Below are positions 52,011-64,000 of a stretch of DNA of 64,000 bases, in pieces. Made by a program: the position numbers and the translations under genes. Location: the NCBI GenBank assembly GCA_028023455.1, contig JAQFVV010012405.1:12073423-12137422 (forward strand), read 5' to 3'. Numbering within the stretch: the stretch's first letter is position 1; each line of letters begins with the position of its first letter. Under the pieces are notes generated by a model. The model searched no databases and was not told the DNA's origin. It saw nothing but the letters and a program-made list of their open reading frames with translations. Origin of the DNA: Epiperipatus broadwayi (taxonomy: Eukaryota > Onychophora > Udeonychophora > Euonychophora > Peripatidae).

Positions 52011-55000
52011 TAACAATTATGTGCTAGTATAAGAAATGGTGATCATGTGATAAAATTAGATTTTATAAGATTTCTATAAACATAGATATTATTTGCAAAA
52101 ACAAAAGCAGTCTTATAACTTAAATAATCAGCATTAATTTTTATGTCCTTTGATTTATAATTTTATTCCTTAAAGTGCTTAATATAAATTAAATACTAAA
52201 TGTTTTAGGAAAAATAAAAGCACTTTGTCACTAATGTTTATTTTGTAAATGTCATCATTTATTGAATTTTTGATGATTATTTTGCAGAAGTTGCAATTTC
52301 GTGGATCTATGTCCCAATATTATATTAATATCAGGAATGCTTATAGAATGAAATAATTATTTATAATTTAAAAATTCAACCAATGTAATGATTTATACTC
52401 ATTATACATTCAATAATTGTTTTCAAAACTTGCATAAGATCTACAATGTTATAACAGCTTTAAAAATACTAATTTTTATTTCAGTAAGTTTATTATGTGA
52501 TTTGTGGATTTCATTACAGATCTTACCTAGAACTAATAAAATACTAAAAAGTATCTTATTTTGTTTTTATTTTTTTAATCCCTGCAACAGATTTAATTGT
52601 TCTCTTTGGTGAGAATTTTTCAAGCTTTCAACATTTGATTTTAATAGTAAACTGTTACTTTATATCAGAATATAATACATTGAATTTAATTTGGTATAAA
52701 TTTATATTTACAAATGAAATAAATTCTAAAAAGTACATTTGCACACAAGTTGTAATAAAAACAATATTCTTATCATACAATGGTAAGGAGAAGCAGAGCA
52801 ATTTTTTAAAATCAATAGTATCTTTTTATTGACTTCTAACAAATTATGCTTTAAAATATCACATTTTTATAATTAGTACAATATTGCAATAAATCTTGAC
52901 CAAATTTTGATAATAACACTTTCTTATCAGAACTCCATAATTTGCTTTAGTAACATAATGCTAGAACTTATTACCTTTTATTTTTAAAAATAATATATAT
53001 ATAGATGTATAAAATAAATGTGTAATCATACATACTTTGTGTTTTTAATATTTATTACACAATTATTGAGCAAAAATAATTGTGAATCTCAACTCCCCGT
53101 GTTAGCTTCATGGTTTATTCATGCAGATTTTAATATTTTAGGAGTTATGATAATATGGTTGTTGCTATCTTTTCTATATTGTTTAAAGCCTATCTATAAT
53201 TTTATACTATGGTTTTGCCATGGTTTTCAGCTTCCTTTTCTCTATTGCTGCAATTTTAATGTACTAATTGAAAAAAATCTGAAGATTTCAGTATTAGATG
53301 AACTTTCTTATATAATTGATGGTACTCTATTAACATGATAAAACTATGATAGAGACTGCTTAGAATGTAAAGGAAATTAGAGTTTCTGGTTGGCTGAGTA
53401 TTTAGGCTGAGGGTAATTTCTGAATGTGGTAGATTTATTTAAAAATGTATTTTTTGCTAATTTCTTTACAAATTAATGATTATGTTGCAATATTTTTGCT
53501 GAAGATTTATTTTAAAACAAAAAATTATATCACTAATACCAAATTTTCTTTGAAAGCACTTTATTTTTGAAAAGACAGCTCATAGAAAGTTTGTTATAGC
53601 AATCAGAAACAGTTTCTATTGGATAAAATAAATCCTTTTGTCAAAATGGTACATAAAATACTCTTTAAAATTTTAATAATAATAAATATTTTTATTAACT
53701 TTTAACATTTTTTTTATATTGTAACTAACCCTAAATATATCCTTTTTTAATAACATAAAATTCAAATCTTTAATAATTTTTTTTAACTTTTTTGAATAGG
53801 TAAATTGCATCCAATAATGCTGTGCTCCATTATTATAAGTAAGAATTTCATTTGATATTAATTATCATAATTAAAAAAATATACTCTTAAAGTTGCTATC
53901 ACTTGAAAACTTGCATGTGTAACGTATACTGTAAAAGTTTTTTTATAGAATATGTAGAAAAAAGTTTAATTGTAAAAATAAAATGTTCAAATATGGAGGA
54001 AAATTTAACAAAAGATTCAATAGTTTCTAATTCAAAATAAACAGAAGTTTTCACCTCAAACAGTTCATAAATTTTGCAAAAAAATATAGATTTTACTCAT
54101 ATAAATTTTTTTTAAAGTAATCTCCAAAGTACATTAAATCTGAAAACAGACTAGATATATTAAGTCTTGTCCAAAATTGTTTGAAGTTCCCACATTTTCA
54201 ATTAACTTCATATTTTTAGATTTTTTTTAAAATTAATATATCAAAATAAAATGTACATGAATTTTGTGGTTTACAGAAAATTTATGAAATACCTCAACAG
54301 ATAGCTCTGCAAGTGAGTTGATTCCAGCACTTTTTTTTCATTACTCTCTACAAGATTCCTCAATTTAATGAAAGATCTAGTTAATCATTATTTAATATAT
54401 ATACGGATTAACGTTTTAAAAAATAAAAATTTAATGAATAAAGAGCTTAGATGTTGGTAATTATAAAACAATAAAAACAGTGATACTTATTACTTATGTA
54501 ATAAATGACTATATTATATACTAATAAGTTACTTATGTAATAAATCAAAATAGTTTGAATTAAATTATAATTATTATTTTAACACATTTACATATAATTA
54601 TTGGATTGTTAATTATCTCTAAACTAAACATATACTCCTTCCAAATTGATTTTTACAAATATGCCAATCATTCACTTACTCATAGGAATGACAAACAAAT
54701 GGCAAAGAACTCCATCTTATAAAATTAAATTATGATTCATATTTCAGTAGCTATGCTTACATTTGAATCCAAACGAACATTAACTCTTATTGATATCTGC
54801 TGTTACATTTGCTACTTTAGAAAAGATTTAGATCATAAAAACTATAGGAATCATTTTTTTTTGTTTGGTAATTTTTTAACAATAAATAATTCTGCTTTGA
54901 TTTATTTATTGCTTTGAAAGTTTATCATTCCAAAATATATAAGTGCTGTATCAATTGAAATTTATATGTTCAATTAATTTTAATAACTTTATAAATGCAT

Positions 55001-55251
55001 CATGTCTTAATTATATAGCACAGAAAATTTATATAATACTTCTAAAGTCATAATCATCTTGTGTGTAAATTATAATAATGCTATACAATTCAGACTCTTT
55101 AGAAGTTATTTTATTATGCATGTAAATGATTAAGTAATTAGAATTAAAAATAGTATAATAATAAAATAATTTCAAGAAAATATAGCTTGTAAATTATTTT
55201 TATAGTATATGTGTATGAAAAAACTTCAAAAACATTATATATCTATGGTAT
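52011..55251. other. Anonymous AT-rich sequence
   Basis: A 106-codon hydrophobic frame at 53,018-53,338 is the longest here. It matches nothing I know and has no visible promoter or splice signals of note, so it is not called as a gene. Confidence 0.45.
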
Positions 55252-55334
55252 TTAACCTGACGTGCTATGTCGCCACCAGGCAATACTGCAGTACCATCAA
55301 CAACCAGTCAGAAACCTGCAAGTGATAAAAATTT

Positions 55335-55510
55335 TTTTCAAAAAGTGCCTGAAAATTGAGAACTAAAAAAGCCCAAGGCTACACATAACAAAATGCTAAA
55401 AATCAGCAAGTAAAAAATAAATTTATATCAAAAAGTGCCTGAAAATCGACAACTAAAAAAGCCCGAGGATACACATATCAAAATGCTGAAAATTTACAAG
55501 TAAAAAATAA
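55335..55510 (-). repeat. Subterminal ~89-base tandem repeat, left arm (two units)
   Basis: Two units with AAAAAGTGCCTGAAAAT followed by AACTAAAAAAGCCC lie just inside the left end. They are the inverted counterparts of the six-unit array in the right arm. Confidence 0.8.
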
Positions 55511-57013
55511 ATGCCTGATGCTGTATATATTCAAGAAATATTGCGAAAGTCCAAATTTAAAAAAAAAACCCACTCAAAATGCTATAAAATTAAAAATTAA
55601 ATATATATATATATAGCTGAAAAATTAAAAAAAAAATAAAAATAGCTGAAAGTATGTTACCCCCCCCTCCCACAAGCAATAATTATCTACTTAAATTGAC
55701 AAGTAAAAATGCCTGACATTGTATATATTCAAGAAATATTATGAAAGTCCAAATTTTTACAAAAAAAAAACAATCAAAATGCTATAAAATTTAAAATTAA
55801 AATATATATATATAGCTGAAAATGAAAAGCAATATACAAGAAACCATTAACAATGGTGGAAGGTGAAAAATGCAAAAACAGTATTTCATCAAATTATTTA
55901 TTAAGCTTCCAATTTGCATTTATCTGCAATGCATTCAAAAGCAATTATTTGGTCTCTGCTTTAAAATTATTGCATTATCATTTAAATTCGTCAAGCAATA
56001 CATAAAAAATAATTATCACCGTAAAATATACTGCTACCACACAAAATAACTGAAATTCACAATTTATGTCTTAGGTGTAATAGTTAAAAAATAAATGATT
56101 ATAAACATTATCAAATCATTTAAATTCATCAATATTTAATAAAAAAAAAAAAAGCAATATACAAAAAATAATTACCAATGTCTTTCCAGAAATTTCAATG
56201 ATTGCACTTTTTTCGGTTCAAGAAAAGCTATGACATCACATTTTGAAGATACAAAGCTGATGTGTAATTGAAAAATTATTTGCAGCATAACATTTTGAAG
56301 GTACAAAGCTTTCTTGAAATAGAAAGATTATTTGCAGCATAAAAATCCATTAGCTATCAAATAGTAAAATGAATTAAATATCCATTATCTTTTACAACTT
56401 TTTTTTTTAAATTTTGCTTTCTAAGATTAACCTTATTAACATTCCAAATGAATGAAAAATGGCGGTGCTCACTGTAAATCAAATCTATTTTTAAAATTAC
56501 CATTTAACATACTCGTAAAAGTTAGAAACTGATAAATAGTTGCCTAAACATTTTATCATATACGCATGTTATATGAGATTCTTAGGAAAATACTGAATGA
56601 AATCTATACACATATGGCAATTAAAAATTTAAAAAAAGAAATATAATGACACCATAATTTATTGAATCACAGTTTCTACTCATTAATGAAATATGATGTA
56701 ATAGACATTGTACAGAAAAATATAATTTCCAAAGCTGACAAATTTAATCAAAAATGTAAGTGAATTAGTCTTTTGAAATACCTGCTTAGTTTTATTACAT
56801 GTTAATTTTTTCATACTGCTAGAATTACAAGTTGTTGGGATTATTTTTATTTTTTGACTGAGTTAATATGGATTATTTTCTTATGCAGATGAATACAATG
56901 GTAAACATGCACAAACTTTTGGGAAATACTTCAAAAACCCCAGGCTGAAATATTAGCCACTGAAATTGAAGTGGCATCTTTTTCATGTTTTTTTACGGTA
57001 TTTACTATTCAAA

Positions 57014-57350
57014 ATGATCAAAATTTGGGATCTTCCTAAAACATAATATGAAGCAGTGGAGTTTCTTCAAAATAAAAGTGTTCTGCATATTCAAAAAGTA
57101 TGTGTGAATGGGCATCAAATGAAATTTTATGTTAGACCAAGGGCACAATGGAAGTGCAATGTTTCTGCTTGTCAACGTTCCATAGCACTTTGGAAAGGAA
57201 CCTGGTTTGAAGGCTGCAAATTGTCATTTGTTACAGCCATCTGACTAATTTACTACTGGAGTGCAGTCCAATTGACCATCAAATCTGAAAAAAAGGATAT
57301 GGACTTGAACAACAAGACTGTCGTTGCATGAAAGCAATATTTGAGAGACG
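57014..57350 (+). pseudogene. Merlin/ISXO2-type transposase, N-terminal fragment
   Basis: From an ATG at 57,014 the reading IWDLPKT-stop-YEAVEFLQNKS aligns with VWDLPCSKTDTITFLQQKY of the copy at 3.8 kb. It then keeps the zinc-ribbon-like cysteines (KCNVSACQRS), GTWFEG and LIYYWS, and ends around YLRDACKESL, the same point as CELCHESL in the other copy. In-frame stops lie at 57,044-57,046, 57,242-57,244 and near 57,330. Right after KESL the sequence runs directly into the palindrome's arm repeat (ATAATCTTTCTATTTCA), so the whole catalytic DDE half is missing. The fragment cannot transpose anything, though a DNA-binding domain is what it once encoded. Confidence 0.85.
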
Positions 57351-58554
57351 CCTGTAAAGAAAGTCTGCTACAAATAATCTTTCTATTTCACAAAAGCTTT
57401 GTATCTTCAAAATGTTATGCTGCAAATAATTTTTCTATTACACGTCATCTTTGTATCTTCAAAATGTGATGTCATAGCTTTTCTGGACCAGCTTGAAACA
57501 TAATTTCTTGAAACAAAAACAGTGCATTCATTGAAATTTCTGAAAAGCCACTGGTAATTATTTTTGCCTATTGCTATTTATCAGTTTCTAAGTTTTACGA
57601 GTATGTTAAATGGTAATTTTAAAAATAGATTTGATTTACAGTGAGCACCGCCATTTATCATTCATTTGGGAATGTTAATAAGTTTAAAGTTTAACCTTAG
57701 AAAGCAAAATTTTTAAAAAAAGTTGTAAAAGATAATGGATATTTAATTCATTTTATTATTTGATAGCTAATGGATTTTTATGCTGCAAATAATCTTTCTA
57801 TTTCATGAAAGCTTTGTATCTTCAAAATGTTATGCTGCAAATAATTTTCTATTAAACGACAGCTTTGTATCTTCAAAATGTGATGTCATAGCTTTTCCTG
57901 AACCAAAAAAGTGCAATCATTGAAATTTCTGGATAGACATTGGTAATTATTTTTTGTATATTGCTTTTTTTATATTAAATATTGATGAATTTAAATGATT
58001 TGATAATGTTTATAATCATTTATTTTTTAAGTATTACACCTAAGACGTAAATTGTGAATTTCAGTTATTTTGTGTGGTAGGGGTATATTTTACATTGATA
58101 ATTATTTTTTATGTATTGCTTGATGAATTTAAATGATAATGCCATAATTTTAAAGCAGAGACCAAATAATTGCTTTTGGATGCATAAATAATTTGATGAA
58201 ATTCTGTTTTTGCATTTCTTGCCTTCCACCATTGTTAATGGTTTCTATATATATATATATTAATTTTAAATTTTATAGCATTTTGATTGTTTTTTTTTTA
58301 AATTTGGACTTTTGCAATATTTCTTGAATATATACAGTGTCAGGCATTTTTACTTGTCAATTTAAGTGGATAATTATTGCTTGTGGGGAGGGGGGTTAAC
58401 GTATTTTCAGCTATTTTTATTTTTTTTTAATTTTTCAGCTATATATATTTTTTTTAATTTTAAATTTTATAGCACTTTGAGTTGTTTTTTTTAAAATTTG
58501 GACTTTCACAATATTTTTTGAATATATACAGCATCAGACATTTATTTTTTTATT

Positions 58555-59075
58555 TGTCAATTTTCAGCATTTTGATATGTGTGTCCTCAGGCTTTTAGTT
58601 GTCGATTTTCAGGCACTTTTTGATATAAATTTATTTTTTATTTGCCGATTTTTAGTATTTTGATATGTATAGCCTCGGCTTTTTAGTTGTCAATTTTCAG
58701 GCATTTTTTGATATAAATTTATTTTTTACTTGTTGATTTTCAGCATTTTAATATGTGTAGCCTCGGGCTTTTTTAGTTGACGATTTTCAGACACTTTTTG
58801 ATATAAATTTATTTTTTACTTGCCGATTTTTAGCATTTTGATATTTTAGCCTTGGGTTCCTTTTATTGTCGATTGTCAGGCACTTTTTGATATAAATTTA
58901 TTTTTTACTTGCCGATTTTTAGTATTTTGATATGTGTAGCCTCGGCTTTTTAGTTGTCAATTTTCAGGCATTTTTTGATATAAATTTATTTTTTACTTGC
59001 CAATCTTTAGCATTTTGTTATGTGTAGCCTCAGGCTTTTTTAGTTGACAATTTTCAGACACTTTTTGAAAAACAT
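58555..59075 (+). repeat. Subterminal ~89-base tandem repeat, right arm (six units)
   Basis: TGATATAAATTTATTTTTTA occurs at 58,621, 58,709, 58,799, 58,888 and 58,976, so the period is 88-90 bases; a sixth boundary near 59,058 runs into the terminal repeat. Each unit also holds TAGCCTCGG and GATTTTCAGGCA. Confidence 0.92.
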
Positions 59076-59156
59076 TTTATCACTTGCAGGTTTCTGACCG
59101 GTTGTTGATGGTACCACAGGATCACCTGGTGGCAACATAGCTCATTGGGTTAAACT

Positions 59157-59157
<1 letters not shown>

Positions 59158-59199
<42 letters not shown>

Positions 59200-59300
59200 C
59201 ACTTTCATTGTTAAAAGGTGGTTGTCTTGACAACAGTTTGAAATTGTTGATTGATATTAATATTGGTATTGTCTAAGTGTTGACTGGTTTCAGTGATATA
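59158..59300 (+). repeat. (TA)n and dispersed repeat, copy 2
   Basis: (TA)n at 59,158-59,198 is followed from 59,213 by the same GGTTGTCTTGACAACAGTTTG stretch that opens the window. Confidence 0.8.
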
Positions 59301-59402
59301 AATTTTCTAATTTTACTTTTTACTTTAAAAATAAGTTTCTTTTGAGACTTTTTTTTATCAGTTTGTCAAAACATTCTAATTTAAAAAGTTTTAATCTTTT
59401 AA

Positions 59403-60374
59403 CCACTTCCCTGACAAAAATTCTGGTTTGCTGAGTGAGGTAAAACTCTAAACTTTTGATTGGTCAATTACAGAATCAGCAGAAAAAACATATTCATCTT
59501 TTAATATTATATTCATTTTAGTTTTGTTTGTAAAAAGTATATTAATAATTTGTCAGATTATGAAAGTGAATGAAAGTTTTTTCAAGAATAAATTTCTCTT
59601 TATAATTATAAAAATATTTTATGGAAGCAAATTTAAAAAGAACATTTATTAATCTATTAGAAAATGTTGAGTACATCACTGCTTTTCTTTATCAATTTCT
59701 GTTCCTGTAAAAGTAAAGATTTTTTTACTAAAATCTTACTATTTTCCTAAAATAATTTATATTTTCAGCATATTTTACCAAAATACATTATAATATGTAA
59801 ATAAATGCCAGAAAAATAGTCTAAAACATTAATTTTTATATGAAAATCAAATAAAGAGCTTGGGCAATGTAAACTGGTGACAAGTGTGAAAATTGTTGTT
59901 AGCGCTGACTTCTTTGTCAATTTATGTTCCTGTAAAAGTATAAAATTTTTTACTAAAATCTTACTGTTTTTTTTAAATAATTATTCAGTATATTTTATGA
60001 AAATAATTTATAATATGTAAAAAAATACTAAAAAAACACTCTAAAACATTCATTTTTATTTTGAAATGCAAAAGAAAGAAGTTGGAGCAATGAAAATTAT
60101 TAACCAGTCTACTTCTCTTGTTGAAATGAGAACAAACCAATCAGCATCTAGGGAAAGGCTTCCCTCTACCATTGATGATGTCTAAATGTCAAATTTATTG
60201 ATTTTTTATTTGTAAAATAATTCCAGAGAGGGCAGCATCTTACAGGACTTTTTAAAGCTTTAAAATGACTGTAAATTATTTACTGTAGCATTAAAAATGA
60301 TAGAATTCAAGCAACTTGAACCCATGACAATTGTTGATCAGAGAAACCCTGAAAAAGGTCAAAAAAAGAGAATT
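59403..60374 (+). mobile_element. TTAA-type MITE, family B, copy 4 (expanded)
   Basis: TTAA at 59,399-59,402 precedes CCACTTCCCTGAC. The right end is less clear and is placed at a TTAA at 60,375. The body follows copies 1 and 3 (GCTGAGTGAGGTAAAACTCT, AGAGAGGGCAGCATCTTAC), but an internal segment is present twice about 225 bases apart (GTTCCTGTAAAAGTA at 59,701 and 59,926), which accounts for its extra length. Confidence 0.8.
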
Positions 60375-60489
60375 TTAATTTTAATTTTAAAATGTTTTGA
60401 CTCCATTCCTGCTTCTTTCATTTTTGATTGTAATATAATTTTAATTTATTTTAAAAAGAAAACCTGAGTCATAATTTTGCATTTACTTT

Positions 60490-62116
60490 TTTTTAATTAA
60501 TTTTGGAGCCCTGATCAGATTATTAACTAAGATTAAGTCTGATATTTGTCCTGGGCAAAAAACAACTTTTAATTAAAGATGATGTAGGAGATAACAGTGC
60601 ACATAAATATCTTTGTGATTTTGGATTAATTATTATTCGGCTATTCATTTTTATTCTGCTTGTTGAGTATTGATTCTGCATTTAGTAGGTTAACAGTGGT
60701 CCTTAAGCTAATTGCTGTACTGCCTTATTTTTCAAAAATTAGCATCCACATTTACATATCACCAGTGCTAATATCACATTTTGCTGTCTGCTAATAAGAA
60801 ATTTTGCGGAAATTATGACTACTATTTGTCATATAGTAATCATCTCACAGAATGCCAAATCTACTCACCATGATGAATCTTTTCCACAACATTCAATGCT
60901 AAATCAATCTAAAGATGGACCATGGATCCTGGATTGTTCCTGCAAGATCATGTTGTAAAAGCTTAAACAAGAACTAAACCAAAGCTTGCCTCCATACTCC
61001 CTACCAAAGAAATAAATCAAAAGCCTTTGTGATGGACTCAAATTAGAAAGAACTTTGCACACTCACTGAAGGATATCTAACAGACTTTACATTAAGCCTC
61101 AAAGTTGAAAAAATTTAATATTCTAACTAGGGTTTAAATCTCATGCTTAGATCTTTGTGAAAGTCTCAGTTTAATCTTAAAAAAACCTGTCTCTATAATA
61201 CATTTTGTTTCCTCATTTAAATATCTTTAATATTATGTATTTTATTTATAGGGTATATTGAAATCTTAGTTTTAATGGTTCCATATTTTTAAATTTATTT
61301 GTCTGAGAGTGTATTGTGAGTTTAGATATTATAGTCATTGTCTTTCTTTTTATATTACTAACCATTGATAAATACTTTGGCAGATATTTGTAATTTTTTG
61401 TTAACTCACCTGTCCCTTTTTGTTATACTATAGTTTACTTAGCTAAGTTTGGTTTGTATTTCTTGCAGACTGTAAATCTTTTGGCTGGTGGTTTTTTTAA
61501 TGTATTGTTCCAGTTTTTCCTAAATCAGAGATTTTGTTTGTTCTATTCAAGATTACATAAATTGTAATCTTTTCTTGTTATATTTTTTTGTTTTGTATTG
61601 GAAACAACCTTCATGAACTTACACATATTCATTCATGAGCTATTCTGCAGACATATGATGTTCTGACCCTGATGTTTCTTTTCTGGAACAAGGAAAGCTC
61701 ACCTGCACTGTTTCATTATATTCCCTATAAGACAGCTTTGTTTTGAGATCACAAAATGGGAAACCTGGAATTATTTTTATAAATTACTATCTCATTTGCA
61801 GGAAGAAATAATAATTTTTTTTTTTAAATCAGTGGTGAGAAAATGAATATATCTGCCAGGGTGTTTGAAGTTTCAATACTCTTGTACACTCTCTGATAAA
61901 TACACTGTAGAAATCTAGGTCAAACATTTATACTTTTGTTTGCCTAGGATTTACTATTCTAAATTTAATAAACTATTAAATTATTTTGGCTGACATTTGT
62001 CTTTGTGTACTTTTCTCAATTGTCTAAACAATGTTTATGAATTGTTTCTCTCTCTGGGTCTACCTAGTAGCATTAAGCATCATCATCAACTTTTGATCAT
62101 TGTAAATTAAATTTTC
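60490..62116 (-). repeat. Unclassified dispersed repeat (family E), copy 2 (inverted)
   Basis: Reverse complement of 9,655-11,200, co-linear along its length with many small differences. Its precise end at 62,116 abuts the CACAT-type tail of a LINE copy. I found no coding capacity or terminal repeats. Confidence 0.7.
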
Positions 62117-62678
62117 TATGTGATGTGATGTGATGCACTGTGACTTCTCCTCAGTGGAGTTAAAAATCTCTCAGCAACTATGCCCAGAAAAAACTGTTAG
62201 CCACTTTACCTTCCATTCCCCATTCTAAGTTTTCCCATATTCTGCTCCATCATATTTCCACAACATAATCTTTGTCAACTCTATGCTTCTAAATCCCCCA
62301 TATCTTTTCTCAAACCCAACACAAAAAACAATAAACCACTTTCTGTATAATCACTTTTTTCATATTTATTATTCCATAATTTCATTATCTGTCCCCTTTC
62401 TGTTTTCAAGCATTTACATTCAATTAACAGATGCCAAAATTTTTTATTCCTTCCTTTCATAATTTACGGAGTAATTCACCCATATTTTTATATTTACATG
62501 TATATTCTCTTGTTGCTAAAGATCCCATTTGAACCTTAAACAATAAACTACTTTCCTTACTATTATCATGCATTAACTCACCTAATGTTCTGTTTACTTC
62601 TATATACATTTAAACTCTTTTTTACTCTCCATATTAGTTTTCCATCTCTCTAACTCCCTATTTGTTATTAATAAATCT
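62117..62678 (-). pseudogene. LINE 3' end, tandem copy 1
   Basis: A 5'-truncated copy of the LINE seen in full just upstream on the minus strand. It keeps the C-terminal coding region with several frameshifts and the 3' untranslated part, ending in a short CACAT-type repeat (GATGTGATGTGATG on the plus strand at about 62,119). At its 5' side homology stops at about 62,678, where the tail of copy 2 begins. Confidence 0.85.
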
Positions 62679-63696
62679 AATGTGATGTGATGTACTGTAG
62701 CTTCTCCTTAGACAAAGTCAAGAATCTCTCAGCAATTATGCCCAGAGAAACCTGTTAGCTACTTTATTTTACATTACCCAGTCTAAGTTTTCCATATTCT
62801 GCCCCATCCCATTTCCACAACACAATCTTTGTCAACTCTATAACCTTTATATCTAAATCCCCTTTATTTTTTCCCAAACACAGCATAAAAACCAATAATT
62901 CACTTTCTGTATAATCATTTTTTTCATATTTATTCTTCCATACCCTTTCTGTTTTCAAGCATTTACATTCAATTAACAAATGGCTAATATTTTCTATTCC
63001 TTCCTTACATAATTTACAAAATAAATCACCCATTTTTTTCCATTTACATTTATATTCTCTTCTAGTTAAAGATCTCATTCGAACCTTAAATAATAAACTA
63101 CTTTCCTTACTATTATCATATATTAACTCACACCTAATATTCTGTTTATTTCTATATATATTTAAACTCTTTTTACTCTCCGTACTATTTCTCCATCTCT
63201 CTAACTCCATATTCTTTATTAATAAATCTATTCTTTTATCCCATTCTTTACTACTACAACACTCAACAATCCTTTTAAAACAATCATCCCATCTTTTGTA
63301 CAAATATACTGATATAAATTCTTTATCTAAATCTTTTGCATACCACATTACCTTTTTCACCCATCTTGTTACCTGCCCTTTACTCATAACCCAATTAAAT
63401 ACTATTTTGGCTATTCTTTTATTATTCATAAACTGCAATCTACCAAACATTTTCATTTTAATTTTTGCATCTCTCATATAAAAACTTGACCCTCCCATTT
63501 CTCCTTGAATTGCCTGGCTTGCTGTCCATACATCTGCCTCAAATGCATGTCTTCCTACTTCCCTTTGGAACTTTTTCTAAGTAATATAATACCCCTTTAC
63601 TAACACATAATGCATCATTACCATATGTTAACCCTGCTACTCCAACTCTCTTCTATATAATTCTAGCTACATCATATTTATTATATGAAAACACTG
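62679..63696 (-). pseudogene. Non-LTR retrotransposon C-terminal coding region, tandem copy 2
   Basis: Read on the minus strand from about 63,670: GLTYGNDALCVSKGVLYYLE, a frameshift near 63,575, then QREVGRHAFEADVWTASQAI and an open frame of about 260 codons to 62,764. Landmarks are the GEMGGSSFYMRDAK segment and, near the C-terminus, a Cys/His knuckle CKLCKEGIENISHLLIEC (C-x2-C-x8-H-x4-C) typical of several LINE clades after the reverse-transcriptase domain. No catalytic domain is present because the copy is 5'-truncated. It ends in a CACAT-type tail on the plus-strand side at about 62,680-62,693. This is the best-preserved reading frame in the window, but it is a retroelement fragment, not a host gene. 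Confidence 0.88.
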
Positions 63697-64000
63697 TTAA
63701 TCTATGTGATGTACTGTGACTTCTCCTTAAACGGAGTCAGGAATCTCTCAGCAGCTATGCTCAGAGAAACCTGTTAGCCACTTTACCTTCCTTTTCCATT
63801 GTCCACTCTAAGTTTTCCCATAATCTGCTCCATTCCATTTCCACAACATAATCTTTGTCAACTCCATGACCTTCATAACTAAATCCCCCTTATTTTTTCC
63901 CAAACCTAGCATAAAAACCAATAACACACTTTCTGTATAATAACTTTGTTCATATTTAACCTTCCATAACTTCATTATTTGTACCCTTTCTGCTTCCAAA
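63697..64000 (-). pseudogene. LINE 3' end, tandem copy 3 (continues beyond window)
   Basis: A third copy of the same 3' region, whose tail (ATGTGATG at about 63,704) directly abuts the truncated 5' end of copy 2. The coding part ends WNGADYGKT-stop, the same ending as copy 1, whereas copy 2 reads through by a small indel. The copy runs off the right edge. Confidence 0.85.

Larger units (their letters stand above)
55256..59149. mobile_element. 3.9 kb TTAA-flanked palindromic element with captured Merlin fragment
   Basis: TTAA at 55,252-55,255 and 59,150-59,153 flank inverted ends: CCTGACGTGCTATGTCGCC on the left and CCCAATGAGCTATGTTGCC as complement of the right, followed on both sides by ACCAGG and ACCATCAACAACC. 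The left arm runs to about 56,545 and the right arm starts at about 57,583. The arms match throughout, with indels, including GGCGGTGCTCACTGTAAATC and its complement. A central unique part of about 1 kb contains the start of a Merlin-type transposase. A piece of the right arm's inner region is repeated directly at about 57,350-57,580. The TTAA target and CC start suggest a piggyBac-type non-autonomous element (inference). No intact protein is encoded. Confidence 0.88.

Noticed and set aside
53018-53338. Hydrophobic 106-codon frame as a membrane protein gene
   Set aside because: No family resemblance. Random AT-rich sequence readily gives hydrophobic frames, and no supporting signal was seen.

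Overview
The window is a very AT-rich (by eye about three quarters A+T) stretch of an animal genome, most likely an invertebrate. I base this on the mixture of decayed mobile elements: Merlin/ISXO2-type, hAT-type and TTAA-flanked (piggyBac-type) DNA elements, two or three kinds of non-LTR retrotransposon, a Penelope-like GIY-YIG fragment and tRNA-derived SINEs, all in long non-coding AT-rich sequence. I cannot name the phylum. I found no intact host gene: every protein similarity I can recognise belongs to a transposable element, and each such copy is truncated, frameshifted or interrupted by stops.

Layout. 0.4-1.3 kb: a foldback element. 2.9-3.9 kb: a Merlin-type transposase pseudogene. 5.2-6.1, 14.6-15.4, 28.3-29.3 and 38.6-39.5 kb: four members of one MITE family (family P). 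8.0 and 22.5 kb: a poly-A-tailed SINE family. 9.66-11.2 kb, and inverted at 60.5-62.1 kb: an unclassified 1.5-1.6 kb repeat. 12.2-13.4 kb: a SINE, then a reverse-transcriptase pseudogene. 13.9, 17.5, 41.6-42.1 and 45.3-45.7 kb: a foldback family (family F). 16.3-17.2 kb: a palindrome of about 0.95 kb. 18.5 kb: the Penelope-like fragment. 20.9 and 51.7 kb: small foldback family C. 21.6-22.1 kb: a foldback flanked by 13-base direct repeats. 24.4-25.6 kb: a hAT element with an exact 8-base target duplication. 34.1-37.2, 47.8-48.5 and 59.4-60.4 kb: a second MITE family (family B) with internal tandem units. 43.7-45.9 kb: a 166-base poly-A run, a LINE 3' end, and long (TAA)n arrays interrupted by a foldback. 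55.3-59.1 kb: a 3.9 kb TTAA-flanked palindromic element with a Merlin transposase fragment at its centre. 62.1-64.0 kb: three LINE 3' ends arranged head to tail on the minus strand.

The recurring theme is TTAA. Seven elements are flanked by TTAA on both sides (three family P, two family B, the 3.9 kb palindrome, and the less certain family C pair counted as one case), and others have one such end. Most start with CC or CCC, as piggyBac-superfamily elements do, but no piggyBac transposase is present, so all would depend on a source elsewhere. I did not find a new coding system. The most unusual object is the 55.3-59.1 kb chimera.
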